DNA of 64,000 nucleotides from Clostridium cadaveris (GCF_020911725.1 NZ_CP076620.1:1120501-1184500), one strand, 5' to 3'; shown: positions 27,250 to 36,261, numbered from the stretch's first letter. The notes: generated by a model not told the origin, from the sequence alone. Numbers and translations: made by a program.

Positions 27250-27795
27250 TTATTTAGAAAAATATCTGTCTAATAGACCTTTAAAGGCTCTTCCGTGCCT
27301 TGCTTCATCTTTGCACATTTCATGAACTGTATCATGAATGGCGTCTAAATTGTTTTTCTTAGCTAGAGAAGCTAATTGTTTTTTACCTGCACAGGCACCA
27401 TATTCTGCCTCAACTCTTGCTGATAAATTGGATTTAGTATCGGCTACTACCACTTCTCCAAGGATTTCTGCAAATTTAGAAGCGTGTTCTGCTTCTTCAT
27501 AAGCAATTCGAGTGTAAGCTTCACCAACTTCAGGATATCCTTCTCTGTCAGCTTGACGAGCCATAGCTAAATACATGCCAACCTCTGTGCATTCACCCAT
27601 AAAGTTAGCTCTTAATCCTTCTAATATTTCGGAATCAAGATCTTTGGAAATCCCGATTCTATGCTCATCTGCCCAAATAACATCTTCTTTTATTTCCTCA
27701 AACTTATCTGCTCCAACTTTGCATATAGGACAGATTTCTGGAGGAGTATCTCCTTCATGTATATAACCACATACTGTACAAACAAATTTTTTCAT
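27250..27795 (-). CDS. Reverse rubrerythrin (NADH-linked peroxidase component)
   Basis: A 181-residue rubrerythrin with domains in reverse order. The N-terminal rubredoxin domain carries CTVCGY and CPICK (residues 6-26). The ferritin-like diiron domain follows, with ExxH-type motifs ([19 protein letters not shown]) and GECTEVGMY. Length and order match the clostridial revRbr proteins that reduce H2O2 and O2. It is first of a three-gene operon. ATG follows AAAGGAGAG; an inverted repeat lies 65 bp upstream at the -10 region. Confidence 0.92.
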   Translation of the reverse strand: MKKFVCTVCGYIHEGDTPPEICPICKVGADKFEEIKEDVIWADEHRIGISKDLDSEILEGLRANFMGECTEVGMYLAMARQADREGYPEVGEAYTRIAYEEAEHASKFAEILGEVVVADTKSNLSARVEAEYGACAGKKQLASLAKKNNLDAIHDTVHEMCKDEARHGRAFKGLLDRYFSK

Positions 27796-27859
27796 ACTAT
27801 CTCTCCTTTTAATATAAATGTAATCTTATATAAATTTATTGTTTGAATAAAGAGAGATT

Positions 27860-27879
27860 TTATTCATTATACTGAATAA
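27860..27879 (-). promoter_or_regulatory. Inverted repeat over the -10 region of the rubrerythrin operon
   Basis: TTATTCA-N6-TGAATAA is a perfect 7-bp inverted repeat, and the minus strand reads TATAAT across its centre. The position suits a repressor such as PerR; the sequence only loosely resembles the Bacillus PerR box, so the regulator is not assigned. Confidence 0.5.
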
Positions 27880-28010
27880 GTATTAGATATATTGACTTTT
27901 GAAGTAATTTCCTGTAATGTAATTATGTATAATATTATGAGATGTAAGGGGATGTCTCAACGACATTACAAGTAAAACGAAATGTTTATTGACAGAGGGG
28001 GAGAATTATA

Positions 28011-28091
28011 ATGAACATAACAGTTTGGATAGCTATAGTTCTTATTATAAACTCAGTATTTTTGCTATATAATGCAATAAAAGATAAGTAA
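28011..28091 (+). CDS. Small membrane protein (26 aa)
   Basis: ATG after a strong AGAGGGGGAG site begins a 26-codon frame: a hydrophobic helix (TVWIAIVLIINSVFLLY) and a basic tail (NAIKDK). It is followed 10 bases later by its own terminator, which supports a real transcript. Function unknown. Confidence 0.6.
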   Translation: MNITVWIAIVLIINSVFLLYNAIKDK

Positions 28092-28101
28092 ATGGTTTTG
28101 G

Positions 28102-28132
28102 GACGCTTTGATGATAATTGAGGTGTCTTTTT
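28102..28132 (+). terminator. Terminator after the small membrane protein gene
   Basis: GACGCTTTGA pairs throughout with TTGAGGTGTC, with several G-U pairs, followed by five T residues. Confidence 0.6.
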
Positions 28133-28245
28133 ATGTATAGATTTAATAAAACTTCATAATGTTGTAATTGATTGATAGATATTATATAATAAATTCATTA
28201 TGGGATTAGAGGTAAAGTTAAATTTTTAAGGAAGGGAATCATTAA

Positions 28246-28932
28246 ATGGGTAGAAATGATAAGCCGCTTACAAAGGTTATCGCTGATGAAATTATACAAC
28301 TTATCAAAGATAACCATATGGAACCGGGGGATCGTCTTAAGAATGAATATGAATTAGCTCAGGACTTGAGTGTGGGACGTGGTACTGTACGTGAAGCTAT
28401 TAAAATATTGGTATCACGTAATATTTTAGAGGTACGTCAAGGTGCAGGTACTTTTGTATCATCTAAAAATGGTATTCCAGAAGATCCTCTTGGATTGACA
28501 TTTATAAAAAACGATGGGTCATTGATGCTTGATGTTCTTGATGTAAGATTAATTATAGAGCCAGAAATTGCAGCTATGGCTGCATTAAATGCTAGCCCTA
28601 GACAACTAGAACGATTGATTAAACAATGTGATATAGTTGAAAAGCTAATTATAAATGATGAGGAGTATCAAGAAGCTGATGCTTTATTTCATCAGAGAAT
28701 CGCTGAATGTAGCGCAAATAAAGTAGTAAATAAGCTAATTCCAGTGATTAATTCTTCAGTAGAACTGAATATCACATGGACAAAGGATCAATATAAAAAA
28801 ATGACTATAATTGAACATCGCTCAATTGTTAGAGCTATTGAAAGAAAAGATAGTAATGGGGCTAAGTATGCAATGATTACGCATTTGAATACTAGTCGCA
28901 AGGAAGTTATGGGAAATAAAAAAGAGAATTAA
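28246..28932 (+). CDS. FadR/GntR-family transcriptional regulator
   Basis: A 228-residue regulator. The N-terminal winged helix-turn-helix (VGRGTVREAIKILVSRNILE, about residues 43-62; GAGTFV wing) is followed by an FCD all-helical ligand domain with the metal-binding Asp/His set (DVRLIIEPEIAA, LFHQRIAE, EHRSIVRAI). This class responds to sugar acids and other carboxylates. It is transcribed toward the sugar-acid operon and has its own terminator. Repeated TCATATGA sites before the TRAP operon are candidate operators. Confidence 0.9.
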   Translation: MGRNDKPLTKVIADEIIQLIKDNHMEPGDRLKNEYELAQDLSVGRGTVREAIKILVSRNILEVRQGAGTFVSSKNGIPEDPLGLTFIKNDGSLMLDVLDVRLIIEPEIAAMAALNASPRQLERLIKQCDIVEKLIINDEEYQEADALFHQRIAECSANKVVNKLIPVINSSVELNITWTKDQYKKMTIIEHRSIVRAIERKDSNGAKYAMITHLNTSRKEVMGNKKEN

Positions 28933-28951
28933 GTATATTTAGGATTTATAT

Positions 28952-29000
28952 AAAAAAGACTTAGGTTTATAGAGTGACGCTAAAACCTAAGTCTTTTTTT
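28952..29000. terminator. Bidirectional terminator between the FadR-type and HIT genes
   Basis: AAAAAAGACTTAGGTTT and AAACCTAAGTCTTTTTTT form a long stem with A/T runs on both sides. Confidence 0.88.
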
Positions 29001-29421
29001 AATTAAGTGCATTTCTTATTAATTCAATTCTCTTAGAAAACTCACTGTCATCAAGATATACTTTAAAATCCGTATCTGTAAAAGGACTACCCCAATCGAA
29101 GTTGTCCTTTTTCTTTGGAACTATATGTACATGGAAATGAGATACTAAGTCGCCGTATACAGCATAATTAATTTTATCTGCATTGAACAAATTATAGAGC
29201 GCTTTTGCAACTTTGGATACAACACTCATATAAATATTAAGTTTATCCATAGGAATGCTAAATATCTCTTCGTAATGCTCGTCTAAAGCGACGACGCAAC
29301 GCCCAGGATATTTTTGATCCTTAAAAAGATATATATCTGCACACTCAATGGTGCAAATTTTTGTCATTAAACTTACAAGTCTAAGGTCTTTTGTACAATA
29401 GAAACAATTTTCTTTATCCAT
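28999..29421 (-). CDS. HIT family nucleotide hydrolase/transferase
   Basis: A 140-residue histidine-triad protein with N-terminal CFYCTKD and the active-site SHFHVHIVPK (HxHxH). HIT enzymes cleave phosphoramidate or dinucleoside polyphosphate bonds. ATG follows AGGAGG. It is convergent with the FadR-type gene and divergent from the TRAP operon. Substrate not predictable. Confidence 0.9.
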   Translation of the reverse strand: MDKENCFYCTKDLRLVSLMTKICTIECADIYLFKDQKYPGRCVVALDEHYEEIFSIPMDKLNIYMSVVSKVAKALYNLFNADKINYAVYGDLVSHFHVHIVPKKKDNFDWGSPFTDTDFKVYLDDSEFSKRIELIRNALN

Positions 29422-29486
29422 AAAACACCTCCTGCTAGTAATTTTTGATGTTGATTATTTATGATGTATTAAATGGGATTTTCGAT

Positions 29487-29705
29487 AAAGCATATAATTT
29501 TAATTGAAATACATCATATGACTTTTGGAAATAAAACACTTTTTAAAGCATATAATCATATATACATCATATGAATATTGTATTATAAAGATGTTTGAAA
29601 TGCAAATAAAACGTTTAAAGTATATTTTTCGTCATAAAATTGCTAAAGGTATTGACAAAAAACGTGAATATGGTAAATTATAAGTATAAAATAAATCATA
29701 TGATT
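29487..29705 (+). promoter_or_regulatory. Operator-like repeat array before the TRAP/sugar-acid operon
   Basis: ATACATCATATGA occurs at 29509-29521 and 29562-29574, 53 bp apart, and the palindrome AATCATATGATT at 29694-29705, shortly after the predicted start of transcription. AAAGCATATAAT is repeated at 29487-29498 and 29545-29556. The shared TCATATGA core is a likely site for the FadR-type regulator encoded just upstream. The array fills most of the 325-bp gap between the HIT gene and the TRAP binding-protein gene. Confidence 0.6.
29652..29679 (+). promoter_or_regulatory. Sigma-A promoter of the TRAP/sugar-acid operon
   Basis: TTGACA (29652-29657), 16-bp spacer, TAAATT (29674-29679). The palindromic TCATATGA site sits just downstream, a position suited to repression. 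Confidence 0.55.
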
Positions 29706-29746
29706 TTTATAAAAGTAATACGATGTTTTGTTAAGGAGGAAACAAT

Positions 29747-30769
29747 ATGCAAATATTAAAAAAAACAGGTAAACGTATCTTTGCTTTAGCTGTTTCTGTA
29801 ATGATGATGTTTACTGCTGTTGGTTGTGGAGTATCGACCAGTGGTAAAAGTGACAAAGTAGTATTTCGTATGGCTATTGTAGATGGAGAAACATCTCCGA
29901 TTTACAAAGGAGCAAAAGCTATGGCTGATAAAGTATTCGAGAAAACAGATGGAAAAGTTGAAATCGTTGTTGTAACTGGAGGAGCATTAGGAGATGAACG
30001 TGGTTCTGTAGAGCTAGCTATGCAAGGTGATTTAGACATTGCATCTGCTGCTAACTCTGTTTTAACTAACTGGATTCCGGAGATGGATATATTAGACCAA
30101 GCTTATTTATGGACCAATAAAGATCAAGCTCATGCTGCTGTGGATGGAGAGTTAGGAGATTTAATTGATAAGGCTGCAGAGGAAAAGTTGGGGGTTCATG
30201 TTATAGGATATTTAGAATCAGGATTTAGAGATACATTTGCAAAGAAACCAATTGAAAATGTAGACGATTTTAAAGGTGTAAAGATTCGTACAATGCAAAA
30301 TAAATATCATATGGCAGCATTTCAGTCATTTGGAGCTATGCCAACAGCTATGGCGTACAATGAGGTCTTTACAGCACTTCAACAAGGTACTATAGATGCT
30401 TGTGAAAATGCTGTAAGCAATTGTTTATCAAATGGATATTATGAAGTTACGAAACATGTCACATTTACACATCATGCATTTACATATATTCCAGTTTTGA
30501 TGTCTGATAAGGCTTGGAATAAAATTCCTGAAGATTTAAGAGATGAATTTATAGAGGGCTGCAAAGAAGGATACGTTGAGCAGAGAAGATTCCTTGATGA
30601 AGCAAATGAAGATGCTATAAAGCAGCTTAAAGAAAAAGGTGTAGAATTCAATGAAATCGATACAAAAGTTTTTAAGGAATGTTATCAGAAGTCTGCAAAA
30701 GAAAAAGGATTTACATTTAATCCAGAATGGCAGGCTGCAGTAGATAAGGCTATCTCAGAAAATCCATAG
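29747..30769 (+). CDS. TRAP transporter substrate-binding lipoprotein (DctP family)
   Basis: A 340-residue periplasmic-type binding protein with a signal sequence and AVGC lipobox. DctP features are GGALGDERGSVELAMQGDLD, the carboxylate-binding KIRTMQNKYHMAAF (Arg) and GTIDACENAVSN. TRAP systems use a Na+ gradient to import organic or sugar acids. ATG follows TAAGGAGGA. It is the first gene of an eight-gene operon ending with KdgK, so a uronate or related sugar acid is the expected ligand. Confidence 0.9.
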   Translation: MQILKKTGKRIFALAVSVMMMFTAVGCGVSTSGKSDKVVFRMAIVDGETSPIYKGAKAMADKVFEKTDGKVEIVVVTGGALGDERGSVELAMQGDLDIASAANSVLTNWIPEMDILDQAYLWTNKDQAHAAVDGELGDLIDKAAEEKLGVHVIGYLESGFRDTFAKKPIENVDDFKGVKIRTMQNKYHMAAFQSFGAMPTAMAYNEVFTALQQGTIDACENAVSNCLSNGYYEVTKHVTFTHHAFTYIPVLMSDKAWNKIPEDLRDEFIEGCKEGYVEQRRFLDEANEDAIKQLKEKGVEFNEIDTKVFKECYQKSAKEKGFTFNPEWQAAVDKAISENP

Positions 30770-30781
30770 GGGGGATTAATA

Positions 30782-31288
30782 GTGAAAAAATTTATAAAAG
30801 CATTAACTAATATAGAAAATGTAATTATGGTTGCTACTTTTGCAACAATGGTTATGTGCTCTTTTGCACAAGTTGTAAATCGTAATATTTTTAAACTTCC
30901 GATTTCTTGGTTTGATGAAGCATCTACTTATTGTATGATTTATATGGCTCTTATAGGAACGGAACTAGGATTAAGAGATGGAACCCAAATAGCTGTAACA
31001 GCTCTTGTAGATAAATTAAAGGGAAAAACAAAACAAATAGTAGAGGTTTTTGCTAAAGTTGTAGTTTTAATATTCTCGTCTACTATATTAATATCAGCGA
31101 TTAAAATGGTAGGAAAACAAATAGAAACAGGACAAACTTCAGCAGCACTTGGATTACCCATGGCGGTTCCTTATGCAGCTCTTGTCATAAGCTTTGTTAT
31201 GATCGTTTTAGTTCAAGCTGTAACAACATTTGAAATGATAGTAAATATGTTTAAAGGAAAATCTATAGATATGGAGGTGCAAAAATAA
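30782..31288 (+). CDS. TRAP transporter small membrane subunit (DctQ family)
   Basis: A 168-residue protein with four membrane segments, typical of DctQ, including NRNIFKLPISWFDEASTY and GTELGLRDGTQIAV. GTG start after AGGGGGG. Its stop codon overlaps the DctM start by one base. Confidence 0.9.
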   Translation: MKKFIKALTNIENVIMVATFATMVMCSFAQVVNRNIFKLPISWFDEASTYCMIYMALIGTELGLRDGTQIAVTALVDKLKGKTKQIVEVFAKVVVLIFSSTILISAIKMVGKQIETGQTSAALGLPMAVPYAALVISFVMIVLVQAVTTFEMIVNMFKGKSIDMEVQK

Positions 31289-32568
31289 TGACAGCAGCAT
31301 TATTATTATTCGGATCTATGGCATTATTTCTAGTTATAGGAGTGCCTATAGCATTTGCACTTGGGGCTTCAGTGTGGACAACCATAGTATTTAGCCCAGA
31401 CTTTACAGTTACAACTGGTATTATTGCACAAAGAATTTTTGGAGGATTAGAGTCTACATCTATTATGGCAATACCATTTTTTATTCTTGCTGGAAATCTT
31501 ATGACCAAAGGTGGAATATCAAAAAGACTTGTAGACTTTGCAAATAGCATAGTTGGAGGTATAAGAGGAGGTATGGCTCTTGCTCTTGTTTTATCAAGTG
31601 CATTCTTTGCTGCGCTTTCAGGTTCGGCTCCTGCTACTGTTATAGCAATTGGTTCAATGCTTTATCCTGAAATGGTAAAGATGGGATATCCAAAGGATCG
31701 TACAGCAGGATTATTAGTTGTTTCAGGAGGGCTTGGACCTATTATTCCTCCTAGCATAATAATGGTTGTATATGCCACAATAACGGGAGCATCTATAGGT
31801 AGCATGTTTACTTCAGGGATGTTTATAGGCATAGTTATAATGTTAACTTTAATGCTAGTAGTTCTAGTTCTTGCAAATAAGGAAAAATGGCCAAAAGCAG
31901 AAAAGAGACCTACACTTAAAGAATTTGGAGAAACTTTTGTAAAAGCTATACCAGCTATATTACTACCAGTAATCATCTTGGGAGGTATATATTCAGGACT
32001 TTTAACACCAACTGAATCAGCAGCAGTTGCTGTTGTATGGGCACTAGTTGCAGGTATGTTTATATACAAGGAAGTTAATATAAAAGATCTTATTCCTATA
32101 TTTTTAGATTCAGCTAAAGGGTCAGCAATGATTCTCTTCATAATAGCGACATCAACTGCATTTTCATGGATTTTTGCTTACTCTGGAATTTCAGGAGAGC
32201 TAGTACACTTTATAGTTGGACTAAACTTAAGCAAGACATTATTCTGTTTTGTTGTTGCAATTGTACTACTGATTTTTGGTACTTTTTTAGAAGGTATAGC
32301 AACATGTGTACTTATGGTTCCAATCCTTTGGCCAGTTGCAAAGAGCCTTGGAGTAGATCCAATTCATTTTGGAATGATAGTTTGCCTTTCAAACGTAATA
32401 GGTACTATGACACCTCCGGTAGCTGTAAATATTTTTTCAGCAGCGTCAGTAACAAAACTTAAAATGGGCGAAATTGCTAAAGGTCAGTTGGCTTTCTTTG
32501 TAGGTTATGTAGTAGTGTTTTTAGCAGTAGTATTTTTCCCAGCATTAAGTATGCTTTTGGTTAAGTAG
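31288..32568 (+). CDS. TRAP transporter large permease subunit (DctM family)
   Basis: A 426-residue transporter with about twelve membrane segments. DctM motifs are PFFILAGNLM, ALSGSAPATVIAIGS, GGLGPIIPPSIIMVVYA and the mirrored C-terminal GTMTPPVAVNIF. It forms the transport channel with the DctQ and DctP proteins encoded just upstream. Confidence 0.92.
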   Translation: MTAALLLFGSMALFLVIGVPIAFALGASVWTTIVFSPDFTVTTGIIAQRIFGGLESTSIMAIPFFILAGNLMTKGGISKRLVDFANSIVGGIRGGMALALVLSSAFFAALSGSAPATVIAIGSMLYPEMVKMGYPKDRTAGLLVVSGGLGPIIPPSIIMVVYATITGASIGSMFTSGMFIGIVIMLTLMLVVLVLANKEKWPKAEKRPTLKEFGETFVKAIPAILLPVIILGGIYSGLLTPTESAAVAVVWALVAGMFIYKEVNIKDLIPIFLDSAKGSAMILFIIATSTAFSWIFAYSGISGELVHFIVGLNLSKTLFCFVVAIVLLIFGTFLEGIATCVLMVPILWPVAKSLGVDPIHFGMIVCLSNVIGTMTPPVAVNIFSAASVTKLKMGEIAKGQLAFFVGYVVVFLAVVFFPALSMLLVK

Positions 32569-32653
32569 ATAATAAAAAAAGATTAATTAAATAAAATTAA
32601 AAATTATAAGTTGAGTTTTGAAAATAGAAATAATATATAGGAGAATAGGAAGA

Positions 32654-33457
32654 ATGATAAATCAAAAAAACAAAGAAAGAATGGAGAATTGGGCTGTTCA
32701 ATCTTCAGAGAAGCCAGGGTTTCATAGAGTAATAACACCAGATAAATGTGAATGTAAAGAAGCACAGATTTTTCGTTTGAATCTTTCAAAAGGAGAAACA
32801 TATAAGTTAGAATCAAATGAACTTGAAATGCATCCGGTTTTATTGAATGGAAAAGCGAAATTAAGTGGACATAGTATTTTAAATCAAGAAATGGATAAGT
32901 TTGATTCTTGTTATATTCCGGGTAATGATATTCTTATGATTACTGCAATAGAAGAATGTATTTTCTATATTGCAGCAGCTAAATATGAAGGCATAGGGAA
33001 ACCTATTTTTAGAAAATTTGATATTACACTTCCTATTGGAGATATACATCAAATTCATGGGGAAGGGGTTGGGCAGCGTGAAGTTATGTTCACGCTAGCT
33101 CCTCAGGATAAAGCATCAAAGCTTATTTGTGGTCTTACATGGTCAGGAGAAGGTGCTTGGACTAGTTGGCCTCCACATCAGCATGAGAAAGATCTTGAAG
33201 AAGTCTATTGCTATTTTGATATGCCAGCACCAAAGTTTGGATTTCATATAAGTTATTTAAAGAGTGGAGAAGTAGAAGATATAGTAACCCATACAGTTCA
33301 ATCAGGAACTATGGTTCAGGCTCCGTGTGGATATCATCCAACAGTTGCGAGTCCAGGTAGCAGGAATGCTTATCTATGGGTATTGGCTTCATTTAGTCAA
33401 AAGAGTAGAAGATATGATTTAGCAATAAATGATCCTGCATTTGATATTAAGAAATAG
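32654..33457 (+). CDS. 5-deoxy-glucuronate isomerase family protein (IolB/KduI type)
   Basis: A 267-residue bicupin-fold protein. The motif TSWPPHQHEKDLEEVYCYF carries the metal-binding HxH...E and reads more like IolB than classical KduI. No other inositol genes are present; the neighbours are a KduD-like SDR, KDPG-type aldolase and KdgK. It therefore probably isomerises a deoxy-hexulosonate (KduI role) rather than 5-deoxy-glucuronate. ATG 32654 is preferred (AGGAG 10 bases upstream) over the TTG at 32618. Confidence 0.82.
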   Translation: MINQKNKERMENWAVQSSEKPGFHRVITPDKCECKEAQIFRLNLSKGETYKLESNELEMHPVLLNGKAKLSGHSILNQEMDKFDSCYIPGNDILMITAIEECIFYIAAAKYEGIGKPIFRKFDITLPIGDIHQIHGEGVGQREVMFTLAPQDKASKLICGLTWSGEGAWTSWPPHQHEKDLEEVYCYFDMPAPKFGFHISYLKSGEVEDIVTHTVQSGTMVQAPCGYHPTVASPGSRNAYLWVLASFSQKSRRYDLAINDPAFDIKK

Positions 33458-33475
33458 TGAAAGGTGAGAGTGATT

Positions 33476-34240
33476 ATGAATTTAAATAATTTAACAGGAA
33501 AGAAAGCAATTGTAACTGGTGCAGCTCAAGGACTTAGCTGCGGTATGGCTGAAGGATTAATGGAAGCAGGTGCAGAGGTGTGCATCATGGATATAAACCC
33601 TAAAGCAGTTGATGTTGCAAAAGATTTTGTAAGCAAGGGATTCAAGTGTCATGCAGTTGTAGGTAATCTTGGAAATGATGAAACAAGAGAAGATTCATTT
33701 AATAAAGCAGTAGAAGCTTTAGGAGGACATTTAGACATTATTGTAAATGGTGCGGGAGTACAAAGAAGACATAAAAGCGAAGAGTTTCCAATGGAGGACT
33801 GGGATTTTGTTATGAACATTAATACAAGAAGTGTATTTGCTATGTGTCAATTAGCAGGCCGTACTTTTATTAAACAAAAAAGCAGAGGAAAAATCATAAA
33901 TATAGCTTCTATGCTTTCATTCTTTGGAGGATATACAGTTCCAGCATATGCAGCAAGTAAAGGAGCAGTAGTTCAGCTTACAAAAGCATTATGCAATGAA
34001 TGGGCGGAAAAAGGCATTAATGTTAATGCTTTGGCTCCAGGATATATGGCTACAGAAATGAATACAGCCCTATTAGATCCAAGCAATCCAAGATATGAAT
34101 CAATAACAAACCGTATTCCAAATAAGACTTGGGGTACTCCAGAAGATATGAAGGGGCCAGTGGTATGGCTTGCATCTGATGCATCTGATTATATAAATGG
34201 TGCAATTATTCCAGTAGATGGAGGATATCTTGTTAGATAA
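33476..34240 (+). CDS. SDR oxidoreductase (KduD / gluconate 5-dehydrogenase-like)
   Basis: A 254-residue classical short-chain dehydrogenase. The nucleotide-binding motif is TGAAQGLSCG (slightly off the TGxxxGxG consensus), with NGAGVQ, catalytic Ser in IASMLS and YAASK. Context suggests interconversion of 2-keto-3-deoxygluconate and its diketo form, the KduD step. ATG 33476 follows AAAGGTGAG; the frame extends to 33464 but lacks a site there. Confidence 0.85.
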   Translation: MNLNNLTGKKAIVTGAAQGLSCGMAEGLMEAGAEVCIMDINPKAVDVAKDFVSKGFKCHAVVGNLGNDETREDSFNKAVEALGGHLDIIVNGAGVQRRHKSEEFPMEDWDFVMNINTRSVFAMCQLAGRTFIKQKSRGKIINIASMLSFFGGYTVPAYAASKGAVVQLTKALCNEWAEKGINVNALAPGYMATEMNTALLDPSNPRYESITNRIPNKTWGTPEDMKGPVVWLASDASDYINGAIIPVDGGYLVR

Positions 34241-34299
34241 TCTTAAAATAATATAGAAATATAATATAATTTATTTTTGCAATACAAGGGGGAGACAAT

Positions 34300-35250
34300 A
34301 TGAAAGTTTTTATCACAGATTGTGATCATGATAATATCGATATTGAAAAGAAAGTATTTAGTGATGCAGGAATGGAAGTTGAATTAAAGCAGGCAAAAAC
34401 AGAGGATGAAGTTATAGAACAATGTAAAGATGGAGAAATTTTAATAGTTCAATATGCCAATATAACTGAGAAAGTAATGGAAGCTATGCCTAAGCTAAAA
34501 TTTGTTGTGAGATATGGTGTTGGAGTAGACACTATAGACTTAAAAGCAGCAACAAGGCATGGAGTGCAAGTTGGAAATGTTCCAGACTATGGAATGAATG
34601 AAGTTGCTGATCATGCAATTGCACTTTTAGTAACATTAAAGCGTAAAATTATTCAAATGAACGATTTCACTAAATCTCAAAAATGGGACTATACAAAATC
34701 AATTCCAATACACAGATTTAGTGAAGAAACTGTTGGTGTTGTAGGACTTGGACGTATAGGAAGGTGTTTTGCACAGAGAGCTCATGCCCTTGGATTCAAA
34801 GTTATAGGATATGATCCTTATTTTAAACAAACATCTGAGACAAGCTATATAACTCCAGTAACATTAGAGGAGTTAGTTCAAAAGTCAGACGCGGTTTCAA
34901 TTCACTGTCCAGCAGATGGTAATCAAAACTTATTCAATGAAGAAGTATTTAAAAAGATGAAAAAAGATGCAGTAATCATCAATGTTGCTCGTGGAGGAAT
35001 TATAAATGAGGGTGATTTGGATAAAGCCTTAACAAATGGAGATATTGCAGGAGCAGGAATAGATTGTATGAAAAAAGAACCAATGCCTTCTGATTCACCT
35101 ATATTTAAACATGAAAACTTAATTATCACACCACATATGGCATGGTATTCAGAAGAAGCTGCTTTAGAACTTAAGAGAAAAGTCGCAGAGGAATCTGTAA
35201 GATTTGCTAAAGGTGAAGAAATACATTATCCAGTAAATCATCTTAAATAA
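34300..35250 (+). CDS. D-2-hydroxyacid dehydrogenase (C-terminal-binding-protein type)
   Basis: A 316-residue NAD-dependent dehydrogenase. The Rossmann motif is VVGLGRIGRCFAQRA; the catalytic Arg is in NVARGGIINE, the Glu in KKEPMPSD and the His in ITPHMAWYSEEA. The family reduces or oxidises 2-keto/2-hydroxy acids (phosphoglycerate, hydroxypyruvate). Its place inside a KDG-type operon is not part of the textbook pathway; it may make an aldonate enter the pathway or remove a side product. ATG follows GGGGGAG. Confidence 0.85.
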   Translation: MKVFITDCDHDNIDIEKKVFSDAGMEVELKQAKTEDEVIEQCKDGEILIVQYANITEKVMEAMPKLKFVVRYGVGVDTIDLKAATRHGVQVGNVPDYGMNEVADHAIALLVTLKRKIIQMNDFTKSQKWDYTKSIPIHRFSEETVGVVGLGRIGRCFAQRAHALGFKVIGYDPYFKQTSETSYITPVTLEELVQKSDAVSIHCPADGNQNLFNEEVFKKMKKDAVIINVARGGIINEGDLDKALTNGDIAGAGIDCMKKEPMPSDSPIFKHENLIITPHMAWYSEEAALELKRKVAEESVRFAKGEEIHYPVNHLK

Positions 35251-35268
35251 AGAAAAGAGGTAACAAAG

Positions 35269-36237
35269 ATGAATGAAATTTTAAAAAAAATTTCTGATAT
35301 AGGAATTGTTCCGGTTATAAAATTGAATGATGCTAGAGATGCAGCACCTTTAGCAAAAGCACTTTGCAGGGGAGGACTTCCTTGTGCAGAAGTTACTTTT
35401 CGTACAGATGCATGTATTGAATCTATAAAGGCTATGAAAAAAGAATGTCCTGATATGATAGTAGGGGCGGGAACTGTATTGACAACAAGACAAGTTGATG
35501 AAGCTGTTGAAGCAGGGGCAGAGTTTATTGTAAGTCCAGGTTTAAATCCAGATGTGGTTAAATATTGCGTTAATAGAGGAATTACAATAACTCCTGGATG
35601 CGCAAATCCTTCTGATATTGAACAAGCTATAAAGTATGGTTTAGAGGTTGCAAAGTTTTTTCCGGCAGAAGCATCCGGTGGAATTAAAATGATAAAAAGT
35701 ATGGCAGCTCCATATGGAAATATAAAATTTTTCCCTACAGGAGGAATAAATGCTGACAATATAACAGAATATTTAAGCTATGATCGTGTTATATGTTGTG
35801 GAGGAACATGGATGGTTCCATCGGATTTAATCAATGAAGGAAAATTTGACGAAATAGAAATTTTAGTAAGAAAAGCTGTGAAAAACATGTTTGATTTTAA
35901 AATAGCTCATGTGGGCATAAACTGTAGTAAGCCAGAAGAAGCACATAGTGTTGCGGATTCTTTTGAGAATATTTTTGGATTTACTCAAAATGAAAATCCA
36001 AGCTCTATATTTGGATCAACAAGTGTAGAAATTATGAAGATGCCTTTTCTAGGAGAAAAGGGACATATTGCAATTTCTACAAATTTTGTAGAGCGCGCAG
36101 TAAAACATTTAAAGGTTAAAGGTGTTAAATTTAATGAAGAAAGTGTTGTGTTTAGAGCAGATGGATCTATGCAAGCTATTTATTTTCAAAATGAAATTGG
36201 TGGGTTTGCAATTCATTTAGTCAGAAAGCCACAATAA
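35269..36237 (+). CDS. KDPG/KHG aldolase fused to a VOC (glyoxalase-like) domain
   Basis: A 322-residue two-domain protein. Residues 1-207 are a KDPG/4-hydroxy-2-oxoglutarate aldolase: Glu41 in AEVTFR, GAGTV, SPGLNPD, Schiff-base Lys129 in VAKFFPAE, and FFPTGGI. Residues 211-322 (KIAHVGINC ... GHIAISTN ... GGFAIHLVRK) form a VOC domain. The aldolase would split 2-keto-3-deoxy-6-phosphogluconate, made by the next gene's kinase, into pyruvate and glyceraldehyde 3-phosphate. The role of the VOC half is unknown. ATG follows AAAGAGG. Confidence 0.88.
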   Translation: MNEILKKISDIGIVPVIKLNDARDAAPLAKALCRGGLPCAEVTFRTDACIESIKAMKKECPDMIVGAGTVLTTRQVDEAVEAGAEFIVSPGLNPDVVKYCVNRGITITPGCANPSDIEQAIKYGLEVAKFFPAEASGGIKMIKSMAAPYGNIKFFPTGGINADNITEYLSYDRVICCGGTWMVPSDLINEGKFDEIEILVRKAVKNMFDFKIAHVGINCSKPEEAHSVADSFENIFGFTQNENPSSIFGSTSVEIMKMPFLGEKGHIAISTNFVERAVKHLKVKGVKFNEESVVFRADGSMQAIYFQNEIGGFAIHLVRKPQ

Positions 36238-36261
36238 AAGAAGTACAAAGGAGTAGTTTAA

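Noticed and set aside
29600-29625. Catabolite-response element (AAAACGTTTAA) before the TRAP operon
   Set aside because: The centre fits but the outer TG and CA positions do not.
35238-35759. Minus-strand open frame of 173 codons opposite the aldolase gene
   Set aside because: It is the antisense shadow of a clear aldolase coding region and has no ribosome binding site or recognisable motif.
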